Source: Mesorhizobium sp. LHD-90
GTDB lineage: Bacteria > Pseudomonadota > Alphaproteobacteria > Rhizobiales > Rhizobiaceae
Assembly: GCF_030929505.1 (NCBI RefSeq)
Contig: NZ_JAVFVV010000006.1
Span: 62,001 to 126,000 of the forward strand
DNA length: 64,000 nucleotides
Reading direction: 5' to 3'
Positions 1 through 6,929 of the stretch are shown here, piece by piece (position 1 is the stretch's first letter; the number at the start of each line of letters is the position of its first letter). Below the pieces are notes generated by a model that saw only the letters and a list, made by a program, of their open reading frames with translations, was not told the origin of the DNA and did not search any database. Both the position numbers and the translations under genes were made by a program.

Positions 1-2
1 CC

Positions 3-131
3 GGCCAGGGCAAGGGGTCGGTGGACGCCGCCCTCAAGCTCGCCAAGGGCGAGGCCGTCGACCAGAAGGTCTACATTCCGTTCCAGCTCGTCACGCCGGC
101 CAATATCGGCGACTTTTTGAAGAAGAACTGA
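3..131 (+). CDS. C-terminal end of a sugar ABC transporter substrate-binding protein (partial)
   Basis: The window opens inside this gene; only the last 42 codons before the TGA at 129-131 are present. They encode an ending with VYIPFQLVTPAN and a terminal GDFLKKN, which resembles the C-terminus of periplasmic sugar-binding proteins of the CUT2 family (Peripla_BP_4). The gene is followed on the same strand by a CUT2 permease and an ABC ATPase, so it is most likely the binding protein of that transporter. Given the inositol genes downstream, inositol is the probable ligand. That is inference from context, because the ligand-binding part lies outside the window. Confidence 0.75.
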   Translation, partial: GQGKGSVDAALKLAKGEAVDQKVYIPFQLVTPANIGDFLKKN

Positions 132-265
132 GCGGATAGGCTGACCGAAAACCGGGGCGGCGTCCGCGCCGCTCCACGGGGCTGGGCGCGACGGGCCGCC
201 TCGCAGCCGCCCGGCGGCGCCCGGAGCGGCGACGCCGCCGACGCAGGCAAGACCAGGAGGACAAG

Positions 266-1339
266 ATGGCGGAAACCAGCCGTGGGATCGGCGGCCTTGC
301 CTTCGACGCGTCGAAGCGGGCCCGCCCACCGGAGCTGAACGTGCTGATCGCGCTGATCGCGATCGTCGCCGCGTTCGAACTGCTCGGGCGCCTGCTGATC
401 GGCGACAGTTTCCTCTTCAACACCCGCGACAATGTCGACGGCATCTTCAACCAGCAGCGGCTGGAGATCATCATCCTGCAGGTTTCGATCGTCGGCATCA
501 TCGCCATCGGCGTGACGCAGGTGATCATCAGCGGCGGCATCGACCTGTCGTCGGGTTCGGTCGTCGGCGCCACGGCGATGATTTCCATGAGTTTCGCCCA
601 GGTGGCGCTGGTCAACGGCCAGCCCAATCCGAAGGGCGTCTTCCTCGAGCAGGGGTGGGTTGACCTGCCGGTGATCGTGCCGGTTCTTGTGGGATTGGCG
701 TGCGGCCTCGTCGCCGGGCTGATAAACGGGGCGCTGGTGGCCTATACGAAAATCCCGCCTTTCATCGCCACGCTCGGCATGATGGTGACGGCGCGCGGCG
801 TCGCCAGGTGGTGGTCGAAGGGCCAGCCGATCTCGTTTCCGACCGAATCCTTCGCGGCGATCGGCAAGGGGCTCATGCCGGTCGTGATCTTCGTGACGCT
901 GGCTGTCCTGTTCATGGTGATCCTGCGCTACACGCGCTACGGCAAATATTGCTACGCGATCGGCTCCAACGAGCAGGCGGCGCGCATCTCCGGCATCAAT
1001 GTCGAGCACCACAAGATCCTGGTCTATTCCATCGCCGGCGTGCTCGCCGCGGTGGCCGCGCTGGTGCTGTCCTCGAAAAACCTGACGGCGCAGGCCGGCA
1101 TGGGCGTCATGTACGAACTCGACGCCATCGCCATGGCGGTGATCGGCGGCACCTCGCTCTCCGGCGGGCGCGGTTCGATCGTCGGCACGATGCTGGGCGC
1201 ACTGATCTTCGGCGTCATCATCTCGGGCTTCACCTTCCTGAGGATCGACGCCTATTACCAGGAGATGATCAAGGGCGTGATCATCGTCGCGGCCGTCGTG
1301 CTCGACGTCTACCGGCAACGGGTCAGGAGCCGCGGCTGA
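266..1339 (+). CDS. CUT2-family sugar ABC transporter permease, probably for myo-inositol
   Basis: This 357-residue inner-membrane protein forms the channel of a carbohydrate ABC importer. A soluble start of about 25 residues is followed by hydrophobic segments from about residue 27 onward. The conserved CUT2 loop GGTSLSGGRGS is at about 291-301, and the segment PFIATLGMMVTARG is typical of RbsC/FrcC/IatP permeases. The ATG at 266 follows the purine-rich ribosome site AGGAGGACA. The order binding protein, permease, single ATPase matches the rhizobial frcBCA arrangement. The neighbouring inositol dehydrogenase and iol genes make inositol the likely substrate, but sequence alone cannot separate inositol from fructose or ribose. 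Confidence 0.85.
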   Translation: MAETSRGIGGLAFDASKRARPPELNVLIALIAIVAAFELLGRLLIGDSFLFNTRDNVDGIFNQQRLEIIILQVSIVGIIAIGVTQVIISGGIDLSSGSVVGATAMISMSFAQVALVNGQPNPKGVFLEQGWVDLPVIVPVLVGLACGLVAGLINGALVAYTKIPPFIATLGMMVTARGVARWWSKGQPISFPTESFAAIGKGLMPVVIFVTLAVLFMVILRYTRYGKYCYAIGSNEQAARISGINVEHHKILVYSIAGVLAAVAALVLSSKNLTAQAGMGVMYELDAIAMAVIGGTSLSGGRGSIVGTMLGALIFGVIISGFTFLRIDAYYQEMIKGVIIVAAVVLDVYRQRVRSRG

Positions 1340-1380
1340 GCGAACGCCGGCCGCGCGGCGAACCAAACGAGGAAACGGCC

Positions 1381-2157
1381 ATGACCGAAAAAATCATCCT
1401 CAGGACCGAGGGCCTCACCAAGCACTATGGGGGCGTCAAGGCGCTCGAGGACGCCGATTTCGAACTGCGTGACGGCGAGCACGTCGCCATCGTCGGCGAC
1501 AATGGCGCCGGCAAGTCGACCTTCGTGCGCCAGATCACCGGGGTGGAATCGCCGACCTCCGGAAAGATCCATTTCGACGGGCGAGAGGTCGAGTTCAAGA
1601 GCCCGCTCGACTCCCGCGACGTCGGCATCGAGACCGTGTTCCAGAATCTGGCGCTGGCCGACGATCTCGACGTGCCCTCCAACCTGTTCCTCGGGCGCGA
1701 AAAGATCTACTTCAACCTCGGCCCGTTCAGCTTCCTCAACGAGCGGCTGATGCACACCCGCGCGCTGGAGGCGCTGAAGACGACCGGCGTCAAGATCCCG
1801 GACCTGAAGAGCAAGATCCGCTACATGTCGGGCGGCCAGCGGCAATGCGTGGCGATCAGCCGGGCGGCGAGTTTTGCCTCCAAGCTGATCATCATGGACG
1901 AACCGACGGCGGCACTCGGCGTGCAGGAGACGGCGCAGGTCGAAAACATCATCCGTACGCTGAAGCAGCGCGGCATTCCGCTGATCCTGATCAGCCACAA
2001 TCTCAGGCAGGTGTTCGACCTGGTCGACCGCATCTGGGTGTTCCGGCGCGGCCGTATCGTCGGCGTGGTCGACAAGGACAAGACCACCGGCAACGAGATC
2101 GTGGCGATGATCACCGGCGTGAAGTCCGGGGTCGGCGACGAGGCGACGTTCGCTTAG
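1381..2157 (+). CDS. Sugar ABC transporter ATP-binding protein, single nucleotide-binding domain
   Basis: This 258-residue protein hydrolyses ATP to drive the preceding permease. It has Walker A GDNGAGKST at about 39-47, the signature MSGGQRQ at about 149-155, Walker B LIIMDEPTAALG at about 168-179, and the switch histidine in LISHN at about 204. RbsA/MglA-type sugar ATPases have two fused nucleotide-binding domains and about 500 residues. This one has a single domain and is the length of rhizobial FrcA, so the working transporter probably contains two copies. The ATG at 1381 lies 41 nt after the permease stop, behind AGGAAACGGCC. A palindromic repeat follows the stop. Confidence 0.88.
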   Translation: MTEKIILRTEGLTKHYGGVKALEDADFELRDGEHVAIVGDNGAGKSTFVRQITGVESPTSGKIHFDGREVEFKSPLDSRDVGIETVFQNLALADDLDVPSNLFLGREKIYFNLGPFSFLNERLMHTRALEALKTTGVKIPDLKSKIRYMSGGQRQCVAISRAASFASKLIIMDEPTAALGVQETAQVENIIRTLKQRGIPLILISHNLRQVFDLVDRIWVFRRGRIVGVVDKDKTTGNEIVAMITGVKSGVGDEATFA

Positions 2158-2160
2158 GGT

Positions 2161-2309
2161 CTGAGCGCCCGTCTCGAAACATGTGAGGGCGGGCTGCAAA
2201 TGCGAATTTCTGCGCTTCCAGTGCTCACGTACCTGCATGTACGCTGCGCTCCGGTTCTCGAAATCCGCATTTTCGCCTCGCCCTGACGTGTTTCGAGACG
2301 GGCTCTGAG
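2161..2309. repeat. Intergenic palindromic repeat element, rhizobial REP-like
   Basis: About 150 bp between the ATPase gene and idhA forms a long imperfect inverted repeat. The outer arms (2161-2189 and 2281-2309) share GCCCGTCTCGAAACA with its complement. An inner pair matches as AAATGCGRATTTC, and the centre carries GTAC...GTAC. This layout is that of short palindromic intergenic repeats common in Rhizobium, Brucella and Mesorhizobium. It has no coding potential and could fold as a strong hairpin that ends or protects the transporter mRNA. Confidence 0.7.
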
Positions 2310-2369
2310 AGCCCAGGAAAGATTCAACCGTTGGGGCCGCTGCGGCCCCGCTTTTCGGAGTGACGCTAT

Positions 2370-3359
2370 ATGGCTACTCGTTTCGGTCTTCTGGGCGCCG
2401 GCCGCATCGGCAAAGTCCACGCAAGAGCCATCGGCTCCAACTCGTCGGCGAAACTGGTCGCGGTCGCCGACGCCTTCGAAAAGCCGGCGACGGATATTGC
2501 GCAGGCCTATGGCTGCGAGGTGCGCAGCATCGACGAGATCGAGAAGGCCAAGGACATCGACGCGGTGGTGATCTGCACGCCGACCGACACCCATGCCGAC
2601 CTGATCGAGCGCTTTGCTCGCGCCGGCAAGGCGATCTTCTGCGAAAAGCCGATCCATCTCGACGTCGAGCGTGTCGAGAAGTGCCTTGAGGTGGTCAACA
2701 AGACGGGGGCCACGCTGATGGTCGGCTTCAACCGCCGCTTCGACCCGCATTTCGCCGCCGTGCGCAAGGCGATCGACGACGGCGCCATCGGCAAGGTCGA
2801 GCAGGTGGTGATCACCTCGCGCGATCCCGGCCCGCCGCCGCTCGACTATATCGGCCGTTCCGGTGGCATCTTTCGCGACATGACCATCCACGATTTCGAC
2901 ATGGCGCGTTTCCTGCTCGGTGAGGAGCCGGTGACGGTTATGGCGACGGCCTCCGTGCTGGTCGACAAAAAGATCGGCGAGGCCGGCGATTTCGACAGCG
3001 TCAGCGTGCTGCTGACGACCGCAAGCGGCAAGCAGTGCGTGATCAGCAATTCGCGCCGCGCCACCTATGGCTACGACCAGCGCATCGAGGTGCATGGTTC
3101 GGAGGGCATGGTCGCGGCGGAGAACCAGCGGCCCGTGTCGATCGAACTTGCCAACGGCAAGGGCTACACGAAACCGCCCTTGCACGATTTCTTCATGACC
3201 CGCTACATCGACGCCTACGCCAACGAGATCGCTACGTTCATCGAGGCGGCGAGCAAGGGCAAGGCGGCCTCGCCGAGCGGCCAGGACGGGCTAATGGCGC
3301 TGAAGCTGGCCGACGCGGCGCTGAAGTCGGCCAGGGAAGGCAGGGCCGTCAAGGTTTAA
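2370..3359 (+). CDS. idhA: Inositol 2-dehydrogenase
   Basis: This 329-residue Gfo/Idh/MocA-family enzyme oxidises myo-inositol to scyllo-inosose (2-keto-myo-inositol) with NAD+, the first step of inositol breakdown. The N-terminal Rossmann motif is LLGAGRIGKVHA at 7-18. EKP at 92-94 supplies the catalytic lysine K93, and DMTIHDFD at 170-177 supplies D170 and H174. These match K97, D172 and H176 of Bacillus IolG in spacing. Length is normal for the family. The gene lies between the transporter and the iol genes, which supports inositol rather than another sugar. The ATG at 2370 is preceded by CGGAGTGACG. Confidence 0.9.
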   Translation: MATRFGLLGAGRIGKVHARAIGSNSSAKLVAVADAFEKPATDIAQAYGCEVRSIDEIEKAKDIDAVVICTPTDTHADLIERFARAGKAIFCEKPIHLDVERVEKCLEVVNKTGATLMVGFNRRFDPHFAAVRKAIDDGAIGKVEQVVITSRDPGPPPLDYIGRSGGIFRDMTIHDFDMARFLLGEEPVTVMATASVLVDKKIGEAGDFDSVSVLLTTASGKQCVISNSRRATYGYDQRIEVHGSEGMVAAENQRPVSIELANGKGYTKPPLHDFFMTRYIDAYANEIATFIEAASKGKAASPSGQDGLMALKLADAALKSAREGRAVKV

Positions 3360-3448
3360 GGGCAGGCCGGGTTAGGCAACAAAAGTTCGACGAGCCGCGC
3401 CTGCTCGGCAAGGGCAAGGCGGTTTGTATTTTGAAGGAAGGGATGGAT

Positions 3449-4237
3449 ATGGACGAGGGACGCAACAGCGGCACGCGGGCGATCGTCACCGGCGGCGCGC
3501 AGGGGGTTGGCTTCGCGGTCGCCAACCGGCTGGTCGACGAGGGCTGCCGGGCGGTGGCGCTGGTCGGGCGCTCGAAGGAGAAAGGCAAGGCGGCGGTCGC
3601 GGCACTGAAGCAGAAGGGCGCCGACGCGATCTTCATCAGCGCCGATCTGTCCGACGCCGCCGCCAGCGGCCATGTCATGGCCGAGGGGCTCGGGCATTTC
3701 GGCAGCCTCAACGCGCTGGTCAACGCCGCCGCCACCTCGGCGCGCGGCTCGCTGATCGATACGACGCCGGAACTCTTCGACCAGATATTCCACACCAATG
3801 TGCGCGGGCCGTTCTTCCTGATGCAGCGGCTGGTGCGCCACCTGCTGGAAGCCGAGAAGCCGGGCTCGATCGTCAACGTGCTGTCGATGTCGGCGCATGC
3901 CGGGCAGTCGTTCCTCGCGCCCTATTCGGCGAGCAAGGGCGCGCTGGCGGTGCTGACCAAGAACGCCGCCAACGCCTATCGCAAGAACCGAATCCGCGTG
4001 AACGCCGTGCTGCCCGGCTGGATGGACACGCCCGGCGAGACGGTCGTGCAGCAGAAATGGCACGACGCGCCGGCCGACTGGCTGGAGAAGGCGGAGGCCA
4101 CCCAGCCGATGGGGCAACTGGCCAAACCCGACCAGCTTGCCGGACTGATCGCCTACATGGTCAGTCCGCATTCCGGCATCATGACCGGCTCGCTGGTCGA
4201 CTATGACCAGAATGTCGCCGGGGTGGTGGGGGAGTAG
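3449..4237 (+). CDS. SDR-family NAD(P)-dependent dehydrogenase
   Basis: This is a classical short-chain dehydrogenase of about 262 residues. The nucleotide-binding motif TGGAQGVG is at 14-21, NAAATS is the structural NAAG-type motif, a catalytic serine sits in VLSMSAHAG (S146/S148), and Y159 with K163 form the YxxxK motif (YSASKG). The substrate is unknown. Its place next to idhA suggests a cyclitol or sugar alcohol. Either ATG 3443 or ATG 3449 could be used; 3449 is chosen because the AAGGAAGG site then stands about 7 nt upstream instead of overlapping the start. Confidence 0.82.
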   Translation: MDEGRNSGTRAIVTGGAQGVGFAVANRLVDEGCRAVALVGRSKEKGKAAVAALKQKGADAIFISADLSDAAASGHVMAEGLGHFGSLNALVNAAATSARGSLIDTTPELFDQIFHTNVRGPFFLMQRLVRHLLEAEKPGSIVNVLSMSAHAGQSFLAPYSASKGALAVLTKNAANAYRKNRIRVNAVLPGWMDTPGETVVQQKWHDAPADWLEKAEATQPMGQLAKPDQLAGLIAYMVSPHSGIMTGSLVDYDQNVAGVVGE

Positions 4238-4284
4238 AAGCGGTTTCCGGCCTGATGTGAGATATTCCGTGCTAAGCTTCGTCA

Positions 4285-4539
4285 ATGGGCAGACGGGGCT
4301 TTGTCTACATCCTGGCATCGCAAAAGAACGGAACGCTTTACACCGGCGTCACTTCCGATCTTGCTGGCCGCCTTCTCCAGCATCGGACCGGAACCGGCTC
4401 GAAGTTCGCAGCGCGATACGGAGTCACGCGCCTGGTATGGTTCGAGGAACATGCCTGGGTGATTGACGCCATCAAGCGCGAGAAGGCCATCAAGAAATGG
4501 CCGCGCCATGCCTCGGACTCGACGCTACAGAGCCGATGA
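4285..4539 (+). CDS. Short GIY-YIG domain nuclease-like protein, C-terminus altered
   Basis: The 84-residue product begins with the single-domain GIY-YIG pattern: FVYILASQKNGTLYTGVT holds both motif tyrosines, and RLLQHRTG follows. After that come the family features WFEEH and AIKREKAIKKW. Relatives usually continue after KKW with a helix of the type RAWKxxLIE and end near 95-100 residues. Here the text after KKWPR is unrelated and stops early, so the gene may have lost its last dozen residues by frameshift. Small stand-alone proteins of this family are common and mostly uncharacterised. The gene has no evident link to the inositol pathway. Confidence 0.65.
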   Translation: MGRRGFVYILASQKNGTLYTGVTSDLAGRLLQHRTGTGSKFAARYGVTRLVWFEEHAWVIDAIKREKAIKKWPRHASDSTLQSR

Positions 4540-4698
4540 AGAACAAGGCTCCAAACCAAAACGATAACCCATGGTCTCCTGCGACGTGTCCAATCGTGGA
4601 ACAACGAGAGCGCCGCCTCGCACCTTCCACCCCTCGGACGATGGCCGGGAACAGCCGCCTATGCGAGGGCCCCATCGCAAGCGGGGAGAATGACGATT

Positions 4699-5808
4699 TC
4701 AGCGCACGTCGACCCAGGCCGATTTGGCAAAGGAGTCGGCCATGGCGTGCACGGTCCGCTCGATCTCAAAACCCTCGTCGAAATCGATGATGTGCGCCGG
4801 CTTGCCCTCGAGTTTTGAGATCAGCTCGCGGCATTCGATGATCTTGAGGTCGTTGAAACCGAGGCCGTGGCCGGGGGCGGGAATGAAGCGGTCGTATGGC
4901 TTGTGGTGCGGCGCGATCAGGATGGTGCGATAACCCTGCTCGGTGGCGCGGTCGGACGTCACATAGAGCTGGAGTTCGTTGAAGCGCTCCTGGTCGAAGA
5001 CGATCGAGCCTTTGGAGCCGAAGATCTGCACGGCGATGCGGCCCTTGCGGCCCCAGGCCGAGCGGTTGACCAGCAGCGTGCCGGCGATGCCGTTTTCCAG
5101 CCGCATCAGCACGCTGGCGATGTCGTAGGTCTCGACGGCTCGGCGCCCGCCGCCGGCCACCTGGCGGTCAGCGTAGGGTTTTGCCATGTCGCACATGACG
5201 CGCGACACGCGGCCGAACAGTTTCGAGATCAGCGACAGCGGATGCACGGCGAAATCGTCGAGCGCGCCGTAGCCGGATGCCGCCTCGTGTTTCCAGAAGA
5301 ACAGGGCGTCTGGATCGGCCATGAAGTCTTCGTCCATCTCGATGCGCACGAGATTGACGTCGCCGATGATCTTTTCGTCGAGCAACTGGCGGATGTGGCG
5401 GAAGGCGGGGCTCTGGATGTAGTTGTAGCCGAGCACCGCCACTTTGCGGGATTGGCGGGCAGCTTCCGTCATGGCCTGCGATTCGGCCAGCGCGGGGGCC
5501 ATTGGCTTCTCGCACCAGACATGTTTTCCCGCCTGCAGCGCGGCGATCGCCATTTCGGGGTGGAACTGGTTAGGTGAGGTCACCGACACGATGTCGACCT
5601 CGGGGTCGTTCACTACAGCGCGCCAGTCGCCGGAGGCTTTTTCGAAACCGAATTCGCGGCCCTTTCGCTGCGCCAATTCGTCATTGGCCTCGCCGAGATG
5701 GACGAGCTTTATCCGCGGCACGTCACCGAATACGGTGCCGACCGAATTCCACGCAAGCGCGTGACACTTGCCCATGAAACCCGTACCGATCAGCCCGACG
5801 CCTATCAT
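4699..5808 (-). CDS. iolY: Gfo/Idh/MocA oxidoreductase, IolY-like
   Basis: This 369-residue NAD(P)-dependent oxidoreductase has the Rossmann motif GLIGTGFMGKCHA near residues 4-16 and the EKP catalytic-lysine motif in VWCEKPMAP. It has the long alpha/beta C-terminal domain of the family. It is transcribed away from the RpiR-type regulator gene, the arrangement of iolY and iolR in Sinorhizobium, and probably acts on an inositol isomer or a derived ketone. An upstream in-frame ATG at 5847 exists, but the ATG at 5808 is preferred because the Rossmann fold starts directly after it and a GGAGATGGGCAG ribosome site precedes it. A candidate IolR site lies about 70 bp upstream. Confidence 0.82.
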   Translation of the reverse strand: MIGVGLIGTGFMGKCHALAWNSVGTVFGDVPRIKLVHLGEANDELAQRKGREFGFEKASGDWRAVVNDPEVDIVSVTSPNQFHPEMAIAALQAGKHVWCEKPMAPALAESQAMTEAARQSRKVAVLGYNYIQSPAFRHIRQLLDEKIIGDVNLVRIEMDEDFMADPDALFFWKHEAASGYGALDDFAVHPLSLISKLFGRVSRVMCDMAKPYADRQVAGGGRRAVETYDIASVLMRLENGIAGTLLVNRSAWGRKGRIAVQIFGSKGSIVFDQERFNELQLYVTSDRATEQGYRTILIAPHHKPYDRFIPAPGHGLGFNDLKIIECRELISKLEGKPAHIIDFDEGFEIERTVHAMADSFAKSAWVDVR

Positions 5809-5880
5809 CTGCCCATCTCCGATAAGGACTGCCGGTTTTTGCGGCAATTTTGTACGAACTAGTCGATTTTTTATTGAAAT

Positions 5881-5896
5881 GGAACGGCTATTTCAT
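5881..5896. promoter_or_regulatory. Candidate IolR operator 1 (iolY-iolR gap)
   Basis: GGAA-CGGCTA-TTTCAT lies in the divergent promoter region between iolY and iolR. It is also the core of a wider perfect repeat, TGAAAT-N9-ATTTCA. The half-sites and six-base spacing match two further sites downstream of iolR and the GGAA-N6-TTCC motif reported for rhizobial IolR. Confidence 0.6.
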
Positions 5897-5946
5897 TTTA
5901 TTGGGCAAGCTGTGCCTGATCGCCCGATGGAAGGAAGCCGGCGCGC

Positions 5947-6825
5947 ATGAACGACACTCAGGAAATTGCGGCGGAAGAGCCGCCGCGGGACTATGACGGG
6001 CTGCGCGCGCTCATCCTGGAGCGCCGGCAGTCGCTGCCCAAGCGAATCGCGCAGGTGGCGGCCTATGCGCTCGACAACCCCGACGAGATCGCCTTCGGTA
6101 CGGCGGCAAGCATCGCGACCTCGGCCGGCGTGCAGCCCTCGACGCTGATCCGTTTCGCCCAGCATCTCGGCTTTGCCGGTTTCACCAGCCTGCAATCGGT
6201 GTTCCGCGAGCGGCTGCGCGAGCGAAACTCCTCCTATGAGGAGCGGCTGAGCGGCCTGCGTGCGGACGGAGGGGACGGCGGCAGCCGCAAGATCCTGGAA
6301 GGTTTTCTGACGGCGTCCGAAAACTCGCTGGCGACCATGGCGCGCACGCTCGACGAGGAGGTGCTGAACCGGGCGATCGCCATGCTGGCGCAAGCCGAGA
6401 CGATCTACATACTGGCGCGCCGCCGCTCCTATCCGGTGGCCAGCTACATCGCCTATGCGCTGGGCAAGCTGAAGGTCCGCAGCCAGATCGTCGAATCGCC
6501 GTCGGGCCTGAACCCGGAAGTCATCTCCTTCGCAACCGCCGGGGATGCCGCGCTGGCCATCAGTTTTTCGCCCTACGCCCCAGGCACGATCGAGGAAGCG
6601 CGGGTGCTGTCGGAGCAGGGGGTGCCGATGGTCGCCATCACCGACAGTGCTTTCTCGCCGCTGGCGCAGTTTGCCGACGTCTGGTTCGAGGTGGCGGAGG
6701 CGGATTTCGGCGGGTTCCGGTCGCTCTCGGCGACGATGGCGCTGTCGATGGCGCTGTCGGTCGGCGTGGCTGAAAAACGCCGGTCGCTGTCGCGGCGGGG
6801 GAAAAGAGCGGCCGAGGCCAAATAG
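5947..6825 (+). CDS. iolR: RpiR/MurR-family regulator of inositol catabolism
   Basis: This is a 292-residue transcriptional regulator. Residues about 15-90 form the N-terminal RpiR helix-turn-helix (LPKRIAQVAAYALDNPDE, then TSAGVQPSTLIRFAQHLGF). Residues about 125-260 form a SIS sugar-phosphate-binding fold with TIYILARRRS and ALAISFSPY. In rhizobia the homologous gene at this position, upstream of iolCDEB, represses the iol genes until an inositol breakdown intermediate appears. The gene is divergent from iolY with a shared control region. The TAG stop at 6823-6825 directly abuts the GGAA of operator 2, so IolR may autoregulate and control iolC from the same region. Confidence 0.85.
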   Translation: MNDTQEIAAEEPPRDYDGLRALILERRQSLPKRIAQVAAYALDNPDEIAFGTAASIATSAGVQPSTLIRFAQHLGFAGFTSLQSVFRERLRERNSSYEERLSGLRADGGDGGSRKILEGFLTASENSLATMARTLDEEVLNRAIAMLAQAETIYILARRRSYPVASYIAYALGKLKVRSQIVESPSGLNPEVISFATAGDAALAISFSPYAPGTIEEARVLSEQGVPMVAITDSAFSPLAQFADVWFEVAEADFGGFRSLSATMALSMALSVGVAEKRRSLSRRGKRAAEAK

Positions 6826-6841
6826 GGAATATACATTCCAT
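6826..6841. promoter_or_regulatory. Candidate IolR operator 2 (upstream of iolC)
   Basis: GGAA-TATACA-TTCCAT starts at the base after the iolR stop. It is an exact match to GGAA-N6-TTCC, the palindrome described for Sinorhizobium IolR targets, and it lies about 90 bp before the iolC start. Confidence 0.65.
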
Positions 6842-6855
6842 ATTGACTAAGCGAT

Positions 6856-6871
6856 AGAACTAATGTTTCAT
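6856..6871. promoter_or_regulatory. Candidate IolR operator 3 (upstream of iolC)
   Basis: AGAA-CTAATG-TTTCAT is a third copy of the RGAA-N6-TTYCAT pattern. It lies 30 bp (about three helical turns) after operator 2, so two regulator molecules could bind the same face of the DNA before iolC. Confidence 0.5.
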
Positions 6872-6929
6872 GATGTCTTGATGGCGCGCGGGCCGGCGGG
6901 CGGCGCGCCAATCGATCGTGGGAGGCACC

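Noticed and set aside
71-1366. Long minus-strand open frame opposite the permease (431 residues)
   Set aside because: It is rich in H, R and D in a pattern made by the complement of GC-rich codons, has no motif, and lies opposite a clear CUT2 permease.
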